A DNA stretch of 5,552 nucleotides from Methanobacterium sp. Lineage in GTDB: Archaea; Methanobacteriota; Methanobacteria; Methanobacteriales; Methanobacteriaceae. The position numbers were made by a program, and so were the translations under genes. Position 1 is the first letter of the stretch. The number at the start of each line of letters is the position of its first letter. The stretch spans positions 823 to 6,374 of the forward strand of contig JAUNXM010000020.1 of assembly GCA_030539815.1 (NCBI GenBank), in the 5' to 3' direction. The notes beneath the pieces are model-generated. The model made no database searches, was not told where the DNA came from, and saw nothing but the letters and a program-made list of their open reading frames with translations. Shown here one piece after another: positions 1 through 5,229 of this stretch.

Positions 1-82
1 GATAATTTTTTTTAGATAATTTATTTTATATTGAATTTATTAAATTAAAAACTCAAAAGTCATTTATTGATATAATAGGGGT

Positions 83-117
83 GAATGTTTTATCCTTTGG
101 CGGGGGAATGTTTTATC
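83..117. repeat. Two direct copies of a 12-bp repeat, 23-bp period
   Basis: GAATGTTTTATC occurs at 83-94 and again at 106-117, each preceded by a run of G (GGGGT in front of the first, GGGGG in front of the second). The spacing of 23 bp is about two helical turns, which fits a pair of protein-binding sites on one DNA face. That function is inference; only the repeat itself is seen. Confidence 0.65.
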
Positions 118-142
118 ATTAAGGGTTAAACTGTTTTCCCCC
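102..142. repeat. GC-rich inverted repeat (possible stem-loop)
   Basis: GGGGGAA (102-108) and TTCCCCC (136-142) are perfect inverted copies around a 27-nt loop. The loop itself contains the palindrome TTAA-ggg-TTAA (119-129), so a two-tier hairpin can be drawn. Against an AT-rich background five consecutive G:C pairs stand out. No T-run follows directly on either strand, so it is not a simple terminator. Confidence 0.5.
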
Positions 143-220
143 AATATTACACTTGGTTTTATTATATAAGATACTTCCAAGGGATAATTAGGGGAGATTT
201 TAACTTGGATGTAAATTCCA

Positions 221-246
221 TTATCTTTCATATTGGAAAAAGATAA
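221..246. repeat. 8-bp inverted repeat downstream of the ACT gene
   Basis: TTATCTTT (221-228) pairs perfectly with AAAGATAA (239-246) around a 10-nt loop. It lies 43 nt beyond the stop codon of the ACT-domain gene, where transcript ends are expected. A short T-run on the minus strand falls inside the element instead of after it, so a terminator role is only tentative. Confidence 0.45.
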
Positions 247-288
247 ATTAATATTTAATAATAAAATAGGTGATTGATGTTAAATTCC

Positions 289-720
289 TTAAAGAAGGTT
301 AACATCATCAGCCTTTAATATGTTAATCCCGCCTTTTTCTAGTGTTTTAATCCCTGCATCCAGGTCTTCAGTGCGTATTACCACGATGGCTTTGTCTGTT
401 TTCTTCTCAACAAATGCGTAAAGGTACTCTACATTGATATCGGCCTGGTTCAAAATACCCAAAAGCTCATCCAATCCTCCTGGTTTGTCCATTACTTCAA
501 CGGCAATGACTTCGTTAACTTTTACCACGAAATTGTTCTTCTCCAGTATCTCCTTGGCCACATCTGGATCTGGAACAATCATACGTAGTATGCCAAACTC
601 AGATGTGTCAGCTATTGAAAGTGCCCGGATATTAACCCCTGCATTGGAGAGAACATTCATTGCCTTCCATAATCTTCCTTCCCTGTTTTCAAGAAATACA
701 GATATCTGTTTTAACTTCAT
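289..720 (-). CDS. Tandem ACT-domain protein (amino-acid-binding regulator)
   Basis: This is a 143-residue cytosolic protein made of two ACT domains and little else. The first (about residues 2-68) opens with a beta strand and the ligand-loop motif ENREGRL (11-17), followed by the helix [14 protein letters not shown]. The second (about 70-138) has the matching DKPGGL loop at 78-83. ACT domains bind small ligands, usually amino acids, and this stand-alone tandem type (COG4747-like) often sits beside PaaK-family ligases, as it does here, 59 nt downstream of one with no T-tract between them. I infer that it senses an amino acid, perhaps aromatic, and modulates the ligase or its pathway. The start at 720 (MKLKQISVF) is preferred to an in-frame ATG at 727-729: the purine-rich GGGGATGAG lies just upstream of 720 but overlaps the earlier ATG, and family members usually begin at this point. 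No enzymatic domain is present. Confidence 0.88.
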   Translation of the reverse strand: MKLKQISVFLENREGRLWKAMNVLSNAGVNIRALSIADTSEFGILRMIVPDPDVAKEILEKNNFVVKVNEVIAVEVMDKPGGLDELLGILNQADINVEYLYAFVEKKTDKAIVVIRTEDLDAGIKTLEKGGINILKADDVNLL

Positions 721-779
721 ATTTCTCATCCCCGTAATTTTTATCCCTTCTTCCTATCTCTAATCTTTAACTCAATTTT

Positions 780-2081
780 TTAACTAAATTTTCGTTTATC
801 AATAACCCTGACTGCTTTTCCCTCACTACGGGGCAAGCTCTGTGGTTCCACCAGTGACACATTCACCCTTAAACCTATTTCGTCGTGAATCTGTTTTTCA
901 ATGGATCTTTTAACCTCTTCTACGTGTTTAACTTCATCTGAAAATAGTGCAGGCGAAGTTTCAACCTGCACTTCCAGTTCATCCAGATGCTGGGGACGGC
1001 TGGCAATGATCTGATAATGGGGTTCCATTCCCGGTATTTTTAGCAGTGCACGTTCTATCTGGGATGGGAAAACAATAACTCCCCTGATCTTGAGCATGTC
1101 ATCTGATCTTCCAGTGATACGATCCATCTTCACGTGGGTTCTTCCACAGCCACATTCACCCCTTCGCAGGGCAGTTATATCACGGGTACGGAAACGTAGA
1201 ACTGGCATACCTTCACGGGTCAGGGTGGTCAGTACCAGTTCTCCCTTTTCCCCCTCTGGTAGTGTTTCCAGTGTCTGGGGGTCCACTATCTCGGGGTAGA
1301 AATGATCATCGAATATGTGGAGTCCATTTTTTTCCATGCACTCTTGGGCTACCCCCGGACCAATGATCTCGGTGAGTCCATAAATATTAAGGGCTGAAAC
1401 ATTCAGGCGCCTTTCAATCTCCGCCCGCATCTCCTCAGTCCACATTTCCGCCCCGAAAACTCCAGCCTTGAGTTTTATGTCTTTTCTGGGAATCTCTTCC
1501 CTTTCCAGTACTTCGGCCAGGTACATGGCGTAACTGGGAGTGCAGGTTATGATGGTACTTTTAAAATCTTGAATCACTTCAATCTGCCGTTGGGTGTTCC
1601 CGGCACTGATGGGGATCACCGTGCAACCTATTTTTTGCCCACCATAGTGCACTCCCAGTCCCCCGGTGAACAAACCATAACCATAACAGTTCTGAACTAT
1701 ATCTTTTTTTGTGGCACCGGCCATTGACAATGCTCTGGCAACTACTTCTCCCCATATTTCAAGATCTTTTTGAGTATATCCAGATACTGTTGGTTTACCT
1801 GTAGTTCCAGAGGTGGTATGGATTTCCACAATGTCGTCGGTACTGACTGCGAACATTCCAAATGGATAAGCATCTCTTAAGTCACTTTTAGTGGTAAATG
1901 GTATTTTTTCAATGTCTTTAAGAGTTTGAATATCTTCAGGGGTAATTCCTACTTCATCCAGTCGCTGACGGTAATAGGGCACGTTTTCATAGGCTTTTTT
2001 AACAACAACTTGCAGTTGTTTAAGTTGTAACTTTTCCTTCTCTTGGGCTGACATGCGCTCAGCCTTCTCATTATAAATCAT
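780..2081 (-). CDS. PaaK-family phenylacetate-CoA ligase / F390 synthetase-like adenylate-forming enzyme
   Basis: This 433-residue protein belongs to the ANL adenylating superfamily. The nucleotide loop TTSGTTGKP is at residues 89-97, YGLTE at 234-238, RTRD at 298-301, the hinge [11 protein letters not shown] at 324-334, and the C-terminal catalytic lysine in SEGKA at 422. PaaK enzymes activate aryl acetates with ATP and then form the CoA thioester. Methanogens use such enzymes with indolepyruvate oxidoreductase to salvage aryl acids for aromatic amino acids. Close relatives in Methanobacteriales are labelled coenzyme F390 synthetase, which adenylylates F420 on oxygen exposure. The length of about 430 residues fits PaaK better than the characterised F390 synthetase, which I recall as shorter, near 380. 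The open frame extends 17 codons further upstream, but ATG 2079-2081 has GAGGTG at 2087-2092, 5 nt away, and gives the family-typical MIYNEKAE start. It is probably co-transcribed with the ACT gene downstream. The exact substrate is not determinable here. Confidence 0.9.
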   Translation of the reverse strand: MIYNEKAERMSAQEKEKLQLKQLQVVVKKAYENVPYYRQRLDEVGITPEDIQTLKDIEKIPFTTKSDLRDAYPFGMFAVSTDDIVEIHTTSGTTGKPTVSGYTQKDLEIWGEVVARALSMAGATKKDIVQNCYGYGLFTGGLGVHYGGQKIGCTVIPISAGNTQRQIEVIQDFKSTIITCTPSYAMYLAEVLEREEIPRKDIKLKAGVFGAEMWTEEMRAEIERRLNVSALNIYGLTEIIGPGVAQECMEKNGLHIFDDHFYPEIVDPQTLETLPEGEKGELVLTTLTREGMPVLRFRTRDITALRRGECGCGRTHVKMDRITGRSDDMLKIRGVIVFPSQIERALLKIPGMEPHYQIIASRPQHLDELEVQVETSPALFSDEVKHVEEVKRSIEKQIHDEIGLRVNVSLVEPQSLPRSEGKAVRVIDKRKFS

Positions 2082-2086
2082 CACTA

Positions 2087-2092
2087 CACCTC
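2087..2092 (-). promoter_or_regulatory. Ribosome binding site deciding the ligase start
   Basis: GAGGTG on the minus strand, 5 nt before ATG 2081, matches the archaeal anti-Shine-Dalgarno sequence. It selects this ATG over the in-frame upstream ATG at 2132, whose extra 17 residues ([10 protein letters not shown] and onward) do not resemble the family N-terminus. Confidence 0.8.
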
Positions 2093-2128
2093 GATAGAAA
2101 ACACATGAATAGAATTTGAATAACTTCG

Positions 2129-2170
2129 CCAAGTATTTATTCTTAATCTGGGATTTATTCTTAATCTTGG
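2129..2170 (-). repeat. Tandem 15-bp direct repeats in the ligase promoter region
   Basis: ATTTATTCTTAATCT (plus strand) is present perfectly at 2135-2149 and 2153-2167, with an 18-bp period. The pair is bracketed by CCAAG (2129-2133) and its inverse CTTGG (2166-2170). Read on the minus strand each copy contains AATAAAT, a TATA-like element. From the copy nearer the gene, a transcript start about 25 nt downstream would leave a leader of roughly 30 nt with the ribosome site intact. The element may be a duplicated promoter core or twin operators; both are inferences. Confidence 0.6.
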
Positions 2171-2293
2171 TATTAATTGCTACTTAACCTCTATGAAATT
2201 AAGTGTTAATTAAAATTGACCATTATTCCAACCTAATTCTCTATTAACATTATGACCAACCATATTTATGTAACCCTTTATACTAGAAATGGT

Positions 2294-2326
2294 ATTTATC
2301 TATTCCGAGTTTTCCCGGAAATAAAT
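2294..2326. repeat. Interrupted dyad with GC core
   Basis: ATTTAT (2294-2299) pairs with ATAAAT (2321-2326), and TTCCG (2303-2307) pairs with CGGAA (2316-2320). The two stems are continuous on the right side and separated by a 3-nt bulge on the left, giving 11 pairs around an 8-nt loop. It stands in the middle of the spacer, away from either gene, and has no adjacent T-run. Confidence 0.45.
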
Positions 2327-2491
2327 TATCGTTTATTACATTATAACTTATAAAAATTAATTTAAAGCATTGAATTAAGATATTAGCTTTCTAAAAAGAG
2401 ATATTCGAAAAATCATTTTCTATCTTTAATATATCCTAAAATACATTCTAATTTTTCAGATTTCTGGTTAATTAGAAATAATTATTAAAAT

Positions 2492-2519
2492 AAAAAATAA
2501 GGTTAAAAAAAATAAGGTT
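2492..2519 (-). terminator. Duplicated T-tract terminator of the peroxiredoxin-dismutase operon
   Basis: Just after the dismutase stop codon the minus strand carries runs of eight T (complement of 2505-2512) and six T (complement of 2492-2497). Each belongs to one copy of a 13-bp direct repeat, AACCTTATTTTTT, at 2507-2519 and 2492-2504 (15-bp period). T-tracts alone act as intrinsic termination signals in archaea, so two in a row make a strong transcript end. Confidence 0.7.
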
Positions 2520-2523
2520 GAAT

Positions 2524-3225
2524 TTATTTCATTGACTCCAACCATTTTTCGAAGTTTTCCTGGAACTCTTCTATTTTCATGTCCAATATACGGCGGTTAT
2601 CCTCCAGGTTTAATCCACCGGCCAAAAGTTCAACCTCAATACGGCGGTTCACTTCTTCCCAGTTGACAATGTTCCAGAATGCCTCCACATAGTCTGGTCG
2701 AACATTCTTGTAATCCAAGTAGTAAGCATGTTCCCATACATCCAGAACCATCAGGACACGGAAGTGAGGAATCACATTCACGTTGTGTTTTTCAATCTGG
2801 GTTATGAACAACCGGTCAGTTCTCCGGCATAAGGTTAGGGCTGCCCATCCTGATCCTTCAGTACTAATAGCGGCCTGGGAAAATTCTTGTTTAAACCTTT
2901 CAAAGGACCCGAAATCTTTCTCAATGTATTTGGCAATGGTTCCAACTGGTTCCCCACCTCCTTTCGGGGCAGGGGCCATGTTTTCCCAGAATAATTTGTG
3001 CAGTACGAATCCGCCTACATGGAAAGAAAGTTCCTTGGCCACAGCTTTCACATCGAATTCGAGGCCGGGCCTACTGTCAAATTTGGCTAAGATCCCGTTG
3101 GCCCCATCCACATATGCCTGGTGATGTTTGTCATGGTGGATCTGTAGTTGCTCCTTGGATATGTAAGGAGCAAGATCATCATATCCATAGGGAAGCGGAG
3201 GAAGTTCGTATTTCTTTTTTGCCAT
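2524..3225 (-). CDS. sod: Fe/Mn superoxide dismutase, archaeal type, with C-terminal extension
   Basis: This cytosolic enzyme dismutates superoxide to oxygen and hydrogen peroxide. All metal ligands are visible: His30 (in QIHHDKHH), His76 (VLHKLFW), and Asp162 and His166 in [11 protein letters not shown]. The gateway tyrosine is Tyr38. His147 in EKHNVNVIP occupies the second-sphere position that is Gln in bacterial enzymes, an archaeal hallmark, so Fe or cambialistic use is likely but the metal is not decidable from sequence. The dismutase fold ends near residue 200 ([13 protein letters not shown]). A further 33 or so charged, probably helical residues follow, making the protein 233 residues against a usual length near 205. 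The start is supported by AAAGGTGAT, with its GGTGAT 5 nt upstream (3231-3236). It lies 37 nt after the peroxiredoxin gene with no terminator between, so the peroxide-making enzyme is co-expressed with the peroxide-removing one. Confidence 0.96.
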   Translation of the reverse strand: MAKKKYELPPLPYGYDDLAPYISKEQLQIHHDKHHQAYVDGANGILAKFDSRPGLEFDVKAVAKELSFHVGGFVLHKLFWENMAPAPKGGGEPVGTIAKYIEKDFGSFERFKQEFSQAAISTEGSGWAALTLCRRTDRLFITQIEKHNVNVIPHFRVLMVLDVWEHAYYLDYKNVRPDYVEAFWNIVNWEEVNRRIEVELLAGGLNLEDNRRILDMKIEEFQENFEKWLESMK

Positions 3226-3262
3226 ATTTTATCACCTTTATATTTTTAAGAAACTATTTCAT

Positions 3263-3949
3263 TTACCATTTGTAGTAGTTTCGGTAGCACAACCACCAGT
3301 CGAAACATTTATATTCCTCTGGACGTTTAAGTGCAGTTTCGATGTCTGCTGCTGGGGGAATAATCAATCCTTTGCCAATGATTTCATTGCAGGGCCAGTT
3401 GGCAGGTATGGCCACACCCTTCTCTTCGGCAGTTTGGAATCCTTCCACCATTCTAATAATCTCATCCATATTCCTTCCCAGTTCCTGTGGGTAATAAAGC
3501 ATGGCCCGGATGATCCCATGGGGATCAACTATGAAAACAGCTCTTACCGTATTGGTACCCTTGTTAGGGTGGATTAATCCCAGGGTATCGGCTATTTTAC
3601 CGGTGTCGGCGATTATTGGGAATTCTATGTCCACATCGAAGTTTTCAGCAATCCACTGCACCCATTTCAGGTGTGAGAAGACCTGATCCACTGAAAGTCC
3701 AATGAGTTCGCAGTTCAAGTCCCGGAAGAGATCGTAGCGTAGCTGGAAAGACACGAATTCAGTGGTGCAGACCGGTGTGAAATCTCCAGGATGACTGAAG
3801 AGTATGAACCATTTCCCTTTAAATGCTTTGGGTAGTTTCATCATTCCATGTGTGGTTTGAACTTCCATTTTAGGGAACTTATCCCCAATAAGTGGCATTC
3901 CTTTCCCTTTTTTCTTAATTTTTCTTAGTTCGTAAACTTTTTCTCCCAT
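3263..3949 (-). CDS. Peroxiredoxin (archaeal Prx6-type alkyl hydroperoxide reductase)
   Basis: This enzyme reduces hydrogen peroxide and organic hydroperoxides to water and alcohols. In the 228-residue reading the peroxidatic Cys61 lies in HPGDFTPVC with Pro54 and Thr58, and the active-site arginine is Arg136 in TVRAVF. The C-terminal pair Cys215 and Cys221 (CFDWWLC) matches the six-residue spacing of resolving cysteines in archaeal enzymes such as that of Aeropyrum. Cys80 and Cys187 are additional. The reductant is unknown; thioredoxin-like proteins or, in this setting, rubredoxin are possible. The start is uncertain. ATG 3949 has GGGGGT 5 nt upstream (3955-3960) but adds a lysine-rich 17-residue lead. 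ATG 3898 (MPLIGDKFP) is where the family usually starts and follows a purine-rich stretch. It is the first gene of an operon with the dismutase. Confidence 0.94.
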   Translation of the reverse strand: MGEKVYELRKIKKKGKGMPLIGDKFPKMEVQTTHGMMKLPKAFKGKWFILFSHPGDFTPVCTTEFVSFQLRYDLFRDLNCELIGLSVDQVFSHLKWVQWIAENFDVDIEFPIIADTGKIADTLGLIHPNKGTNTVRAVFIVDPHGIIRAMLYYPQELGRNMDEIIRMVEGFQTAEEKGVAIPANWPCNEIIGKGLIIPPAADIETALKRPEEYKCFDWWLCYRNYYKW

Positions 3950-3965
3950 TGTTTACCCCCATAAT

Positions 3966-3989
3966 GTATATAATACAGTCTTATTTTTA
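3966..3989 (-). promoter_or_regulatory. Candidate promoter elements for peroxiredoxin-dismutase
   Basis: Two TATA-like elements face the peroxiredoxin gene on the minus strand: TATTATATAC (3966-3975) and ATAAAAAT (complement of 3982-3989). With archaeal spacing of about 25 nt to the start site, the nearer one would begin the transcript inside the 17-codon N-terminal lead. The farther one would leave a short leader retaining the GGGGGT site. Period-7 AT repeats (ATTTATT at 4001-4007 and 4008-4014) lie upstream. Confidence 0.4.
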
Positions 3990-4082
3990 TCCAATTTTTT
4001 ATTTATTATTTATTATTTTACTCTTCAAAACACTAAATGTGTATTGGAAGTACATGGAACAATTTTCTACTAAATAAATTAG

Positions 4083-4098
4083 AAAAGAAAAAAAATAA
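4083..4098 (-). terminator. T-tract terminator after ferritin
   Basis: About 10 nt beyond the ferritin stop codon the minus strand reads TTTATTTTTTTTCTTTT, with eight uninterrupted T (complement of 4088-4095). This is a typical archaeal intrinsic stop. It separates the ferritin transcript from the peroxiredoxin operon, which then needs its own promoter in the remaining 3950-4082 stretch. Confidence 0.65.
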
Positions 4099-4105
4099 AC
4101 TTTGA

Positions 4106-4618
4106 TTATTCATTAGCTGTGGGGGGATGGAACACCCTTTGAGCAAGTTCCTGGTCCAGCATGTACAGGCCACTTCCGGTTTCACCTGCTAACTTGACTT
4201 TTTGCAGGACTCCGCTGGAGGATTCTTCCTCTTCAACCTGTTCAGCTACAAACCATTGGAGGAAGTTGTTGGTAGCGTGGTCAGAAAGTTCCATGGCTAG
4301 GTCCACAAGTTTGTTTATGAGGTTGGTGACCATCTGTTCGTGCTGGTAAACATGTTCAAAGGCAGCCACTGGTGAATCCCATTCACTTTGAGGTTCTTCA
4401 ATTTCTGCCAGTAAAACACGGCTACCCCTTTGCACCAGGTAATCGTAGAACTTCATGGCATGGCTTAACTCCTCTTGAGCCTGGATTCGCATCCAGTTAC
4501 CAAATCCAGGCAGATCTTCATCTTCGAAATAGGCACCCATGGCCAGATATAGATAACCAGAGTAGAGTTCCCGGTTTAGTTGATAGTTAAGGGCCTCTTC
4601 CATCTTTTCATCTAACAT
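4106..4618 (-). CDS. ftnA: Non-haem ferritin (FtnA type)
   Basis: This iron-storage protein oxidises Fe(II) at a diiron centre and stores it in a 24-subunit shell. The 170 residues form the ferritin four-helix bundle. The ferroxidase centre is complete and falls at the same numbers as in E. coli FtnA: Glu17, Glu50, His53, Glu94, Gln127 and Glu130, with Tyr24 nearby. No methionine haem ligand is apparent, so it is ferritin and not bacterioferritin. [11 protein letters not shown] is a standard ferritin start; the ribosome site is weak (GAGGGATGTGA at 4625-4635). It lies 59 nt after the rubredoxin Rd1 gene, and a T8 tract in that gap may end some Rd1 transcripts. Removing free iron complements the neighbouring dismutase and peroxiredoxin by limiting Fenton chemistry. 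A rubredoxin next door may supply electrons for iron release, as proposed for the Desulfovibrio bacterioferritin-rubredoxin pair. Confidence 0.95.
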   Translation of the reverse strand: MLDEKMEEALNYQLNRELYSGYLYLAMGAYFEDEDLPGFGNWMRIQAQEELSHAMKFYDYLVQRGSRVLLAEIEEPQSEWDSPVAAFEHVYQHEQMVTNLINKLVDLAMELSDHATNNFLQWFVAEQVEEEESSSGVLQKVKLAGETGSGLYMLDQELAQRVFHPPTANE

Positions 4619-4641
4619 TTCTTTTCACATCCCTCACTTTT

Positions 4642-4677
4642 AAAAAAAATTATTATGAATTTAATCGGCCGGATTAA
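4642..4677 (-). terminator. Possible weak terminator between Rd1 and ferritin
   Basis: Immediately after the Rd1 stop the inverted pair TTAATC (4661-4666) and GATTAA (4672-4677) encloses GGCCG. It is followed, after 11 nt on the minus strand, by eight T (complement of 4642-4649). It could end or attenuate the Rd1 transcript. Only about 20 nt then remain before the ferritin ribosome site, too few for an obvious separate promoter, so partial read-through is likely. Confidence 0.45.
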
Positions 4678-4839
4678 TTAATCAACCGGTTCGAACAGTT
4701 CTTTACCCGCACCGCACATTGGACAGAGCCAGTCATCAGGTAAGTCTTCGAATGATGTTCCAGGTTCAATTCCTGACATTTCATCCCCCTCTTCAGGGTT
4801 ATAGATGTATCCACATGGTTTACACAAGTATTTTTGCAT
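4678..4839 (-). CDS. rub: Rubredoxin Rd1 (acidic)
   Basis: This is a 53-residue one-iron electron carrier of the cytosol. The Fe(Cys)4 site is formed by Cys6 and Cys9 (CKPCGY) and Cys39 and Cys42 (CPMCG). The aromatic core residues Tyr4, Tyr11, Tyr13, Phe30, Trp37 and Phe49 and the FEDLP motif (30-34) are all present. With 12 acidic and 3 lysine residues the net charge is about -9, the classic rubredoxin pattern that docks on basic partners. The start is fixed by AGAGGTG (4847-4853), 7 nt upstream. It is the last of four rubredoxin genes and directly precedes ferritin. Candidate partners are rubrerythrin, diiron flavoproteins, the peroxiredoxin or ferritin; none can be singled out from sequence. 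Confidence 0.96.
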   Translation of the reverse strand: MQKYLCKPCGYIYNPEEGDEMSGIEPGTSFEDLPDDWLCPMCGAGKELFEPVD

Positions 4840-4860
4840 TTAATCACACCTCTTTTTTTC

Positions 4861-4883
4861 TTTCATGATATAAATTCATGAAA
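4861..4883. promoter_or_regulatory. 8-bp inverted repeat around a TATA-like box upstream of Rd1
   Basis: TTTCATGA (4861-4868) and TCATGAAA (4876-4883) are perfect inverted copies separated by TATAAAT. The dyad is centred 33 nt upstream of the Rd1 start codon. On the minus strand the centre reads TTTATATC, a TATA-like sequence, so a regulator bound here would block the general transcription factors. If instead the promoter is the more distant ATTATATTTA (around 4911-4922), the dyad lies in the mRNA leader and could fold. A repressor operator is the simpler reading, but it is inference. Confidence 0.5.
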
Positions 4884-4932
4884 TTAAATATTAAATTATT
4901 CACACCCACAATAAATATAATATTAATATTTT

Positions 4933-5010
4933 TTTATTCAATGAAAAGCGAGTGAATAAATAGATTGGCTAATCAATAGTTTGTTAGGGATTTATTCAAT
5001 CTTATTGAAT
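4933..5010. repeat. Repeated TTTATTCAAT motif with two hairpin-forming dyads
   Basis: TTTATTCAAT occurs at 4933-4942 and 4991-5000. The first copy pairs with TGAATAAA (4953-4960) over 8 bp around a 12-nt loop. Next to the second copy, ATTCAAT (4994-5000) pairs with ATTGAAT (5004-5010) over 7 bp around 3 nt, spanning the last codons and stop of Rd2. Neither is followed by a T-run on the minus strand, so they are not ordinary terminators. They may protect the Rd2 mRNA end or bind a regulator. Confidence 0.45.
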
Positions 5011-5153
5011 ATCTTCTTTTTAGCACCACAGGAAGGACAAACCCAATTTACAGGTAGATCTTCAAATTGTGTCCCTTTGTTTATATTCCGTTGAGGGTCT
5101 CCTTTTTCAGCATTATATATGTAACCACAGAGTCGGCATTTGCATTTTTCCAT
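4992..5153 (-). CDS. rub: Rubredoxin Rd2 (basic, extra cysteine)
   Basis: This 53-residue rubredoxin aligns without gaps to the other three. Iron ligands are Cys6 and Cys9 (CRLCGY) and Cys39 and Cys42 (CPSCG). Aromatic residues Tyr11, Tyr13, Phe30, Trp37 and Phe49 and the FEDLP motif are kept. Two features are unusual: a fifth cysteine at position 4, where the other three have tyrosine, and a lysine-rich surface (AKKKIFNKI at 44-52) giving a net charge near +4 instead of strongly negative. This suggests a different partner from Rd1. The start at 5153 is backed by GGTGA (5159-5163), 5 nt upstream. It lies 76 nt after Rd3, with a T8 tract and a TATA-like box in the gap, so it probably has its own promoter. 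Confidence 0.94.
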   Translation of the reverse strand: MEKCKCRLCGYIYNAEKGDPQRNINKGTQFEDLPVNWVCPSCGAKKKIFNKIE

Positions 5154-5203
5154 AGTTTTCACCACTGAACACTGATTTTGAAAGTTTGAATCATTTAATA
5201 ACT

Positions 5204-5226
5204 ATTATAAATTTAAAAAAAATTTA
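5204..5226 (-). promoter_or_regulatory. T-tract terminator of Rd3 overlapping a candidate Rd2 TATA box
   Basis: Just after the Rd3 stop the minus strand has eight T (complement of 5215-5222) within the dyad TAAATTT (5208-5214) / AAATTTA (5220-5226). The dyad runs directly into TTTATAAT (about 5204-5211). The T-run fits an archaeal terminator for the Rd4-Rd3 transcript. The TATA-like box would place an Rd2 transcript start near 5183, leaving a leader of about 30 nt that includes the GGTGA site. Confidence 0.5.
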
Positions 5227-5229
5227 GGA

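Larger units (their letters stand above)
1..288. other. AT-rich non-coding region at the left edge
   Basis: I see no credible gene here. The stretch lies downstream of the ACT-domain gene and runs to the window edge. It holds a run of eight T on the plus strand (6-13), which could be the terminator of a plus-strand gene ending just outside the window. It also holds two 12-bp direct repeats (83-94, 106-117), a GC-rich inverted pair (102-108 with 136-142) and an 8-bp inverted repeat (221-228 with 239-246). TATA-like stretches occur near 67-76 and 158-170. A 14-codon frame at 85-129 has a Shine-Dalgarno-like GGGGTGA only 1 nt from its ATG and is not convincing. The role of the region cannot be settled without the neighbouring gene. 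Confidence 0.6.
2093..2523. other. Intergenic region between superoxide dismutase and the ligase
   Basis: This is the longest gene-free stretch in the window. It holds the superoxide dismutase terminator at its right end (2492-2512), an interrupted dyad with a GC core (2294-2326), TATA-like stretches around 2262-2285 on the minus strand (ACATAAATATGG and CTAGTATAAAGG), and the tandem repeats in front of the ligase (2129-2170). Only a 17-codon frame with a badly spaced ribosome site (2210-2263, minus) was found, and I do not call it a gene. No tRNA-like or GC-rich RNA fold was recognised, although a small RNA cannot be excluded by eye. Confidence 0.6.

Noticed and set aside
83..117. Possible CRISPR fragment
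   Set aside because: Only two copies, 12 bp long and 11 bp apart; real repeats and spacers are longer and more numerous.
85..129. 14-codon plus-strand frame following GGGGTGA
   Set aside because: The ribosome-site-like sequence is only 1 nt from the ATG, and the frame lies across the repeat elements, which explain the sequence better.
434..763. Open frame of 109 codons on the plus strand
   Set aside because: It lies antisense to the ACT-domain gene, shows no recognisable domain, and has Ser/Thr/Ile-rich composition typical of a shadow frame.
2082..2132. 17-residue N-terminal extension of the ligase
   Set aside because: The internal ATG at 2081 has a strong GAGGTG at 5 nt and gives the family-typical start; the extension overlaps the probable leader.
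2210..2263. 17-codon minus-strand frame in the long spacer
   Set aside because: Too short; the nearest AAGGG is 10 nt away and no family resemblance is seen.
2783..3124. Open frame of 113 codons on the plus strand
   Set aside because: It is antisense to the dismutase coding region, which has full catalytic motifs; the plus-strand product matches nothing I recognise.
4372..4590. Plus-strand frame antisense to ferritin
   Set aside because: Ferritin on the minus strand has every ferroxidase ligand at the expected position, so the opposite frame is a by-product.
4106..4618. Bacterioferritin or rubrerythrin-like protein
   Set aside because: No haem-ligand methionine in the expected context and no rubredoxin domain at the C-terminus; the ligand set matches non-haem FtnA.
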